This document shows positions 1 through 6,217 of a stretch of DNA of 6,217 nt, piece after piece. Source of the DNA: an uncultured Porphyromonas sp. (GTDB lineage Bacteria; Bacteroidota; Bacteroidia; Bacteroidales; Porphyromonadaceae). The stretch spans positions 1 through 6,217 of the forward strand of contig USJF01000081.1 in assembly GCA_900554935.1 (NCBI GenBank). Reading direction: 5' to 3'. The notes beneath the pieces were generated by a model. That model searched no databases and was not told where the DNA came from. It worked only from the letters and a program-made list of their open reading frames with translations. The position numbers and the translations under genes were made by a program. The stretch's first letter is position 1. The number at the start of each line of letters is the position of its first letter.

Positions 1-100
1 CACTCCCCCAGTTTATAGCTCCCCCTTCCCCCAGAAACAAGCTCCTTTCGTCCCCCTCCTCCCACCACCCCATTAAATAAATTCATCCTCTCCCTCCACC
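1..100. other. Pyrimidine-rich, C-run-rich non-coding tract
   Basis: This stretch contains almost only C and T on the + strand, apart from short AT islands near 12-18 and 72-83. Runs of C lie at 5-9, 21-25, 28-32, 52-56, 61-63, 68-71 and 92-94, so the - strand carries matching G-runs. An imperfect 23-base spacing is visible: TCCCCCAG recurs at 4-11 and 27-34, and AGCTCC at 17-22 and 40-45. No coding frame with a recognisable product is seen. It could be the end of an upstream intergenic region, a purine/pyrimidine structural element, or part of the leader of a divergent gene lying off the left edge. The composition differs sharply from the coding sequence that follows. Its function is unknown. 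Confidence 0.6.
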
Positions 101-140
101 AGCTTATCGTATTGGTACCATTTTATTCAACCAAAAATAG

Positions 141-148
141 TATATTTA
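141..148 (+). promoter_or_regulatory. Possible Bacteroidota-type -7 promoter box
   Basis: TATATTTA matches five of the six fixed positions of the Bacteroidota -7 consensus TAnnTTTG. It lies about 55 bases before the start codon of the PLD-helicase gene, in an AT-rich leader. No good -33 TTTG partner is seen at the usual spacing; the nearest T-run is 121-124, which is slightly close and lacks the G. If real, transcription would start around 153-158 and cover both genes. This call rests on a short match in AT-rich DNA and is weak. Confidence 0.25.
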
Positions 149-191
149 CAAGCACATGCACAGATGTAGTTGGTGTAATAAATAGGAACTG

Positions 192-197
192 AGAGGA
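192..197 (+). promoter_or_regulatory. Ribosome binding site of the PLD-helicase gene
   Basis: AGAGGA ends six bases before the ATG at 204, a good Shine-Dalgarno-like match at ordinary spacing. It supports 204 as the start codon. It contrasts with the second gene, which has no comparable site. Confidence 0.6.
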
Positions 198-203
198 AAT
201 ACG

Positions 204-3200
204 ATGGCTCAAATTTTCAATACGCTTATAGACAATTCGTCTAAAGAGTTGTCCATGCAGTCTTATCTCAAGCGATGCATAAGTATTAGTGGAATCACAA
301 AGATACAGATCGCAACTGGGTATTGGGATATTCCAGGGATGGCACTGGTAGGGGATGAGTTGGAGACCTTCTTATCCAGGGAAGGAACTGCCTTGGAGAT
401 TCTTATAGGAAAAGATCCATACGTCTATGCCTCTATTATGAAGAATCCAAAGTACAAAGGCCAAAACTACCCCTTTGATTTTATCAAGACAGATATCAAT
501 GATCTGGAGGTCAAAGAGGAGTATGTGGATGTGGTTCGGCTACTTATTGCACACCTTCAAAGTGGTAAAATCAAGGTGCGCCTCTACACTTGCAATACGG
601 ATAAGGAGGTAGAATTTATGCACTCCAAGTGCTATATTTTTGCAGGCGATGACTTTTCTTGTGGCATCATAGGTAGCTCCAATTTTACACAGAAGGGGTT
701 GGTGGGTAATGCTGAACTAAATTATCTTGAAACTGATCCTACAAAGATCACTGCCGAGCCAAGGGTCTCATCTCCCTCCATGGGTCATATGTATTGGTTC
801 AGTAAGAAGTGGGCGCTCTCTACAGAATGGTCGGAAGTCTTCTTGGAGCAGATACTAGAGCCCTCAAAGATTGCCAGTAAAGCCAAGCAAACTATCGCAC
901 CATTTACTCCTTATGAGCTCTATATCAAATTGCTACAGATCAAGTTTGGTGACATTGTAGACCAATCGATGGATAATGAAATAGAGACCTACCTCCCCGA
1001 TAAGATGCATCGCTTAGAGTATCAATTGGATGCAGTAAAGCGCTGTATTAGCATAATGAAGGAGCATGGTGGCTTTATGCTTGCCGATGTTGTGGGGCTG
1101 GGAAAGACTATTGTGGGCGTACTGATCGTGAAGCATTTTCTATCCTCGTGCCAAAAGGATGGGCGGGAGCATAAGGTTTTGATCGTCACACCCCCTGCTA
1201 TCCAGTCAGCTTGGAAAAAGACTATCCATGACTTTGATCACCAGGATAGCCATAAGATAAGTGCAATGATCGACTTTATCACTACAGGGAGTATTGGAAA
1301 GCTGGTCGATGATTGTGAAGAAGAGGATGATCTTGGTGATAGTGGCGATTTCGTGGAGATACTCCAAGATAAGGACTACGGACTGATACTGATCGATGAG
1401 AGCCACAAGTTTCGGAATAGCAATACCAATATGTACCGGTCTCTGGATGAACTGATCGGGAAAATAGGGGCCAATACAGGGATTTACCCGTATATAGGGT
1501 TGCTCTCAGCTACACCACAAAATAATAAGCCCGACGACCTTAAGAATCAGATCTATCTCTTTCAGCGCAATCACAATAATAGCACTCTTAAAAAGGCCAA
1601 TGGTGGTGACTTAGAGCAGTTCTTCTCTAGGATTAATAAAGAGTACCAGCAACTCATTAGTATGAGCAGTGAGATTGAGGAAAATGAGCGTAAGGAGAGG
1701 CTCAATAAACTTTCGAGACAGATTCGAGATTGTGTGCTGAGTGATATATTGGAGCGTCGTACGCGTACCGATGTCTTGAAGTACTATCAAGATGATTTGA
1801 CGGCGCAAAGATTGATATTTCCTCAGATCGTAGGCCCCAATAACCTGGAGTATGTGATGGATAAAGAGCTGGCGCAGCTCTTCTATGATACGATGGCGAT
1901 CATTGCACCTACGGAAGAGGAGAAGATGCGGTCGGGTGAGTGGCTCAATTACTACCGCTATAGGGCTATTGACTACTTCGTCGATCCGGAGAATGCACTA
2001 AAGCATGCAGGTAGAGGTAACCGTGGAGTAAGCAGTGTAGCCAATCAGCTGGCCAATATTATGCAGATTATGCTGGTGAAACGATTGGAAAGCTCTTTTG
2101 CTGCCTTCAAAAAGTCCCTAATTAATTTGCGCGAATATACTCTAAACATGATAAGGATGTGGGAGCATGATACCATCTTTATCTGCCCACAGATCGATGT
2201 CAATAAGGAGTTGGATACTGTTGCTAAGAAGCAGAAACGGGGTCGAACGGTCACTTTTGAGGACTGCGTAGAGGATATCCGGAAGAAGATAGCACAACTC
2301 AATAAGCAAGGACGCAATGAAAAGGAGCAAAATGCAGAGTATCAGCGCACTGACTTCAGGCCAGAGTACTACGACCTGCTAAAGCAGGACTTTGACCTCG
2401 TCTCTGGGCTTTGTGATCGCTGGGCGCAGAATGGTGAAGATCCCAAGATGGATGAGTTTAAGGAGAGCCTAAGGCCTGTATTAATGAGTCCAGCAACCAA
2501 TACTTCTGGCAAGTTGGTAATCTTCTCCGAAGCCATTGATACTATAGAGTACTTAAAGAGAGTAGTACAGAATAAGGGATATTCTCCATTGGCGATCACG
2601 GCTTTGAACCGAGATGAAATGGAACCTATCATTCAGGCCAATTTCGATGCCAATTACGAAGGGGAGTGGCAAGATGATTATGATGTGATTATCACTACTG
2701 AGGTATTGGCAGAGGGAGTCAATCTACATCGAGCCAATGTGATCCTGAATTATGATACCCCATGGAATTCTACAAAACTGATGCAGCGAATCGGGCGAGT
2801 CAATCGTATCGGTTCGAAGGAGCCAAAGGTGTATATTTACAACTTTATGCCTAGTGCCGAGGGAGATAGGGAAATACAACTAGTTCGCAAGGCGCATACC
2901 AAGATCCAATCATTCCATGTACTCTTTGGAGAGGATAGCCAGATATTTACCACCGATGAGAGTGTGGTCCACTATGATATTGCTAAGGCGGTAGATGGGG
3001 AGGAGTCTCCACTTCAGAAGTATGTATATGAATTGAAGCAGTACAAGGAGACTCACCCAAAGCGTTATCAGCAGATAGCAGAGGCTACTGATGATAAGTG
3101 GCAAATAGCTCAAGCCGAGGAGGGAACTGCCTACTTTATCATTAAGGCCCCATCCTCAGCACAGCTAGCCATCACTGTGGGGCAAGATGAATCCAATAAA

Positions 3201-3653
3201 TATACTACCAAGGTGATTTCCCTCCTAGAGATGCTTGAGCAGCTTCAAGTAAGCGAAGAAGCCAAGGCCTCCAAGTTGCCAACAGAGTGGAAGGCTCTTA
3301 CCGAGCAGGCTATTCGAGCCTACAATCAGTACTTTGTCAGAATTCATACCTCAAGAGTAGGAGATAAACGTACCATGGCATTGGCTGCCATAGTAAGGCT
3401 ATATGAAAGTGATATCTCTGATGAGTCTAAAGAACTATTGAAGCAAGTGAGGAGGGTAGTAGATAGGGGAAGCTATGATGTGATCAAGAAAGTGCTGGCA
3501 ATCGATGCTTTGATTCAGCAGAGGTCTCAGCAGTTGATACCCATTACGCAGCAGGATATTGACCAGATATTGGAGAGCGAGTTGTCAAAGCTGGTAAAGA
3601 ATGTAGAGCAAAGACAAGGAAAACCATCGGTACTACTAGGAACCATAAAGTAA
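204..3653 (+). CDS. PLD-domain SNF2-family helicase/translocase, putative restriction component
   Basis: This is a complete 1149-residue cytoplasmic protein, probably a DNA translocase with an attached nuclease-like domain. Residues 1 to about 200 look like a phospholipase-D fold: H140-S-K142 followed by GSSN at 157-160, one copy of the HxK...GSxN signature. Helicase motifs follow in order: motif I DVVGLGKT (295-302, Walker lysine K301), Ia region TPP (329-331), motif II DESH (398-401), motif III SAT (435-437), motif IV region KLVIFSE (770-776), motif V around AEGVNL (836-841) and motif VI QRIGRVNRIG (861-870). An insertion of over 300 residues separates the two RecA lobes and includes LERRTRTDV (516-524) and LVKRLESSF (624-632). 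Residues from about 940 to the end show no motif I recognise. The start at 204 is favoured by a good ribosome binding site and a full-length PLD domain. No signal peptide or membrane segment is seen. The helicase assignment is firm; the nuclease activity is inferred from the family, and the partnership from the adjacent methyltransferase gene. Confidence 0.93.
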   Translation: MAQIFNTLIDNSSKELSMQSYLKRCISISGITKIQIATGYWDIPGMALVGDELETFLSREGTALEILIGKDPYVYASIMKNPKYKGQNYPFDFIKTDINDLEVKEEYVDVVRLLIAHLQSGKIKVRLYTCNTDKEVEFMHSKCYIFAGDDFSCGIIGSSNFTQKGLVGNAELNYLETDPTKITAEPRVSSPSMGHMYWFSKKWALSTEWSEVFLEQILEPSKIASKAKQTIAPFTPYELYIKLLQIKFGDIVDQSMDNEIETYLPDKMHRLEYQLDAVKRCISIMKEHGGFMLADVVGLGKTIVGVLIVKHFLSSCQKDGREHKVLIVTPPAIQSAWKKTIHDFDHQDSHKISAMIDFITTGSIGKLVDDCEEEDDLGDSGDFVEILQDKDYGLILIDESHKFRNSNTNMYRSLDELIGKIGANTGIYPYIGLLSATPQNNKPDDLKNQIYLFQRNHNNSTLKKANGGDLEQFFSRINKEYQQLISMSSEIEENERKERLNKLSRQIRDCVLSDILERRTRTDVLKYYQDDLTAQRLIFPQIVGPNNLEYVMDKELAQLFYDTMAIIAPTEEEKMRSGEWLNYYRYRAIDYFVDPENALKHAGRGNRGVSSVANQLANIMQIMLVKRLESSFAAFKKSLINLREYTLNMIRMWEHDTIFICPQIDVNKELDTVAKKQKRGRTVTFEDCVEDIRKKIAQLNKQGRNEKEQNAEYQRTDFRPEYYDLLKQDFDLVSGLCDRWAQNGEDPKMDEFKESLRPVLMSPATNTSGKLVIFSEAIDTIEYLKRVVQNKGYSPLAITALNRDEMEPIIQANFDANYEGEWQDDYDVIITTEVLAEGVNLHRANVILNYDTPWNSTKLMQRIGRVNRIGSKEPKVYIYNFMPSAEGDREIQLVRKAHTKIQSFHVLFGEDSQIFTTDESVVHYDIAKAVDGEESPLQKYVYELKQYKETHPKRYQQIAEATDDKWQIAQAEEGTAYFIIKAPSSAQLAITVGQDESNKYTTKVISLLEMLEQLQVSEEAKASKLPTEWKALTEQAIRAYNQYFVRIHTSRVGDKRTMALAAIVRLYESDISDESKELLKQVRRVVDRGSYDVIKKVLAIDALIQQRSQQLIPITQQDIDQILESELSKLVKNVEQRQGKPSVLLGTIK

Positions 3654-3662
3654 TAATAAACT
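3651..3662 (+). other. Triple in-frame stop and short intergenic junction
   Basis: The helicase gene ends in three consecutive in-frame TAA codons (3651-3659), followed by three bases before the methyltransferase ATG at 3663. There is no room for a promoter or terminator in the gap, so the two genes are almost certainly on one transcript. The sequence has no GGAGG-like ribosome binding site, so the second gene is read either by A-rich, leaderless-like initiation or by ribosomes that have just ended on the first gene. Confidence 0.7.
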
Positions 3663-6217
3663 ATGGATGAAAAGCAATTACAGAGCTACCTATCGGGGAG
3701 CTATGAGGGAGTAGAGGAGTTTCTGCACAATGTGATCTTCCCTATTTTCGGTGAAGATAACTTTGAGGACCACTTCCAGACGGAGCTTTTGGAGAATCAT
3801 ACTGAATGGCAATCTCTTGCCAATGCTACGGGAATCAGAAGTATCAAGCAAGTGGGATTGATAAATAACATAGGTGTGACGCCCCTTCAGATATTTGATA
3901 TCACGGTAGCAGATAATGTGCTATTGGAGCGCAATAGAGTGACCATCCAGCGACTGATCCGTGCCGTGATGCTTCAATACTCGTGCGCTTTTATGATATT
4001 TCATTATGATTCCAATGATCGATGGGATTGGAGGTTTACCTACTGCTATAAAAGTGGTAAGGAAAAGGAGAGTACCGATACTAAGAGATATACCTTCCTC
4101 CTAGGGCCTGGGCAATCGTGCCGTACTGCAGCTGAAAACTTTATGGAGCTCTACAATAAAAGAGGGCATATTGATTATCAAGATATCACCCAAGCCTTTT
4201 CTGTCGAAGCCCTTACCAAGCAGTTTTACAAAGAGCTATTTGAGTGGTACCAGTGGGCAGTTGACCCTAGCACCAATGTTACTTTCCCCAATAACACTTC
4301 ACTCGAGGAGGACGACCGAGATGATATTGAGACCAAGGTGATCCGTATGATCACTCGTATCATGTTTGTCTGGTTTATCAAGCAAAAGGAGCTGGTACCA
4401 AGCCGTATCTTTGATAAGGAGTACTTGGCGACCATTTTAAAAGACTTCGACCCAGAGAGTGCGACGGATGGTACCTTCTACAATGCGATCCTCCAAAACC
4501 TCTTCTTCGCCACCCTAAATCGAGCCATAGTTGATGAAAGAGGGAATACCCGTAGGTTTGCCACTTCAACAAGGAGGGATATTAAGACGCTCTACCGGTA
4601 TGCCGAGCTATTTTCAATCAGTGAAGAGGAGGTGATAGAGCTATTTGCCGAGGTGCCATTCCTCAATGGCGGGCTTTTTGAGTGTCTCGACAAAACTAAA
4701 ACGATTGATGGAGTACCACAAGCCTATTACTTTGATGGCTTCAGCCGTAATGATATTAGTTTTTCTGATGGCCGATACAAGCATCGTGCCGTTGTCCCCA
4801 ATGCCCTCTTCTTTGATCCCGATCGGGGATTGATCTCAATTCTTAGTCGGTACAACTTTACCATCGAGGAAAACTCTCCAAAAGAGCAACAGGTAGCATT
4901 GGATCCAGAACTCCTTGGGCGGGTCTTTGAAAACCTTCTCGGTGCCTACAACCCTGAGACACGAGAGACAGCCCGCAATCAGAGTGGTTCATTCTATACT
5001 CCTCGAGAGATCGTTCACTACATGGTAGATGAGAGCTTGATTGCTTATCTAGGTGATACTCCAGAGGTGCGAGCCCTCTTTTCCGAAGGCTTTGAGTATG
5101 ATGATACGAAGCAGCTGTGGTACGAGGAGATCGCAGCGAAGCTGATGCGCGTAAAGGTGCTCGACCCTGCGTGTGGCTCTGGTGCCTTCCCGATGGGCTT
5201 GCTCAATAGAATCGTAGAGGTATTGGTACAGATTGTCCCGGGCAAGACCACTTACGAAATGAAGCTTGCTATCATTGAAAATTGTCTCTATGGTAGCGAT
5301 ATACAGTGTATAGCTACACAAATTACCAAGCTCCGTTTCTTTATCTCACTTATCTGTGAGTGCCACAAAGATCCCGATGAGCCCAACTTCGGAATTCCTA
5401 TGCTGCCTAATCTGGAGACCAATTTCGTTGCAGCCAATTCACTCGTGGGTATCAAGAAGTCCATAGGCCTACTCCCTAGCATTAGCATCGTGGAGAAGAA
5501 AAAAGAACTGGTCGATATCCGGCATAGCCACTTCTCCGCTACCTCAACTTCAACCAAGATACGACTCAGGCAAAGAGATGAAGAGGTGCGCCAAGAGCTT
5601 GCATCTCTATTGGCCGATGATATGCTTATGGCTCCAGACGACGTGAAGCAATTGACGGAGTGGGATCCATACGATCAAAATTCTGTCAGCCCCTTCTTCG
5701 ATCCTGAATGGATGTTTGGGGTGAGCGATGGCTTTGATATCGTTATCGGCAACCCTCCTTATATTCAATTGCAGAATAATAATGGGGCACTGGCCAAGTT
5801 GTACGACAATGGAGGGTACGATTCATTTGCTCGGACAGGCGATATCTATTGCCTCTTTTATGAGAGAGGATATCAATTGCTAAAGGCTAAAGGACACCTT
5901 TGCTATATCACCTCCAATAAGTGGATGAGGGCTGGCTATGGTGAGAAGTTGCGAGCTTTCTTCGCCAAGAAAACCAATCCTATTATGTTGATCGACTTCG
6001 CAGGAGTGAAGATCTTTGAAAGCGCTACGGTAGATACCAATATATTACTCTTTTCAAAGGAATCGAATCAGGGAAAGACAATATGTGCCGTCACTAGTAA
6101 GCACAATGGAACTGGCGTAGATAATCTGAGCCTATTTATTAAGCAACAGCAAACTACCTGTAGCTTCACCACCTCCGATAGTTGGATCGTCCTCACCCCT
6201 ATAGAGCAAAGCATCAA
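3663..6217 (+). CDS. Eco57I-type N6-adenine DNA methyltransferase, 3' end cut by the window
   Basis: The frame is open from ATG 3663 to the right edge (851 codons plus two bases). The enzyme probably transfers a methyl group from S-adenosylmethionine to adenine N6 in a specific DNA site. Visible signatures are FLNGGLFE (333-340), GSFYTPREIV (442-451), the SAM-binding motif I DPACGSGAF (501-509), catalytic motif IV NPPY (697-700), ITSNKWMR (749-756) and IDFAGVKIFESATVDTN (777-793), all typical of Eco57I/PglX-like enzymes. Residues 1 to about 230 form a conserved-looking front domain (FDITVADN 78-85, CRTAAENFMEL and a W-Y-Q-W segment further on) that may be a degenerate or unrecognised nuclease; I see no clean PD-(D/E)xK signature. 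Relatives usually run to 1000 residues or more, so the target-recognition domain probably lies outside the window. The truncation is due to the window, not a mutation. The gene starts nine bases after the helicase stop, indicating co-transcription. No strong Shine-Dalgarno precedes it; the A-rich sequence before the ATG suits Bacteroidota initiation. Confidence 0.92.
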   Translation, partial: MDEKQLQSYLSGSYEGVEEFLHNVIFPIFGEDNFEDHFQTELLENHTEWQSLANATGIRSIKQVGLINNIGVTPLQIFDITVADNVLLERNRVTIQRLIRAVMLQYSCAFMIFHYDSNDRWDWRFTYCYKSGKEKESTDTKRYTFLLGPGQSCRTAAENFMELYNKRGHIDYQDITQAFSVEALTKQFYKELFEWYQWAVDPSTNVTFPNNTSLEEDDRDDIETKVIRMITRIMFVWFIKQKELVPSRIFDKEYLATILKDFDPESATDGTFYNAILQNLFFATLNRAIVDERGNTRRFATSTRRDIKTLYRYAELFSISEEEVIELFAEVPFLNGGLFECLDKTKTIDGVPQAYYFDGFSRNDISFSDGRYKHRAVVPNALFFDPDRGLISILSRYNFTIEENSPKEQQVALDPELLGRVFENLLGAYNPETRETARNQSGSFYTPREIVHYMVDESLIAYLGDTPEVRALFSEGFEYDDTKQLWYEEIAAKLMRVKVLDPACGSGAFPMGLLNRIVEVLVQIVPGKTTYEMKLAIIENCLYGSDIQCIATQITKLRFFISLICECHKDPDEPNFGIPMLPNLETNFVAANSLVGIKKSIGLLPSISIVEKKKELVDIRHSHFSATSTSTKIRLRQRDEEVRQELASLLADDMLMAPDDVKQLTEWDPYDQNSVSPFFDPEWMFGVSDGFDIVIGNPPYIQLQNNNGALAKLYDNGGYDSFARTGDIYCLFYERGYQLLKAKGHLCYITSNKWMRAGYGEKLRAFFAKKTNPIMLIDFAGVKIFESATVDTNILLFSKESNQGKTICAVTSKHNGTGVDNLSLFIKQQQTTCSFTTSDSWIVLTPIEQSI

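Noticed and set aside
1..100. CRISPR array or phase-variable homopolymer tract
   Set aside because: The 23-base spacing matches at only about 14 of 23 positions and has no spacer structure, and no C-run exceeds five bases, too short for typical slipped-strand variation.
112..134. Inverted repeat TTGGT ... ACCAA as an operator or hairpin
   Set aside because: The arms are only five bases with a 13-base gap, which is expected by chance in AT-rich DNA. TTGGT occurs again at 170-174 without a partner.
2045..2330. Overlapping - strand open frames of 62-90 codons inside the helicase gene
   Set aside because: They lie fully antisense to a well-supported coding frame and have no recognisable product. 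The same holds for the other - strand frames at 1206-1406, 1611-1808, 2369-2632 and 2910-3113.
4645..4833. Small + strand frame of 62 codons inside the methyltransferase gene
   Set aside because: It is an out-of-frame reading of a conserved part of the methyltransferase (starting just before FLNGGLFE) and has no ribosome binding site or known product.
5045..5557. Antisense frames opposite the SAM-binding region
   Set aside because: They overlap the strongest methyltransferase motif on the other strand, and their translations are low in recognisable structure.
204..6217. Firm naming as DISARM, BREX or type ISP
   Set aside because: No drmA, drmB, pglZ or brxC gene is visible, and the helicase and methyltransferase are separate chains. 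The window ends inside the second gene, so the system cannot be named from it.

Overview
The window holds two large genes on the + strand that read as one defence operon, preceded by about 200 bases of non-coding DNA. Gene 1 (204-3653) encodes a complete 1149-residue protein: an N-terminal phospholipase-D-fold (PLD) nuclease-like domain fused to a SNF2/superfamily 2 helicase-translocase with all the main motifs. Gene 2 begins nine bases after the stop codon of gene 1, at 3663, and runs off the right edge. Its 851 visible codons encode a large Eco57I-type adenine-specific DNA methyltransferase with clear SAM-binding and catalytic (NPPY) motifs. The target-recognition part is expected beyond the window.

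The organism is most likely a member of the Bacteroidota, possibly close to Porphyromonas. This is an inference from moderate GC content by eye, an AT-rich leader with a TATATTTA element resembling the Bacteroidota -7 box, and a second gene that starts without a Shine-Dalgarno sequence. No host marker gene is present, so the assignment is tentative.

Layout: 1-100 is a strikingly pyrimidine-rich tract with repeated C-runs and no gene. 101-203 is an AT-rich leader with a possible promoter and a good ribosome binding site. 204-3653 is the PLD-helicase. 3654-3662 is a tiny intergenic gap that starts with extra stop codons. 3663-6217 is the methyltransferase, cut by the window edge.

How they may work together (inference): the methyltransferase marks host DNA with N6-methyladenine and probably carries sequence specificity, while the helicase-translocase with its PLD nuclease-like head attacks unmodified DNA. 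This resembles a type ISP restriction enzyme (nuclease-helicase-methyltransferase in one chain) split over two proteins, with a PLD domain as the candidate nuclease. It also shares part lists with DISARM (SNF2 helicase, PLD protein, Eco57I-like methyltransferase) and with the CglI/NgoAVII systems (PLD nuclease plus SF2 ATPase). The window does not show enough downstream sequence to name the system.
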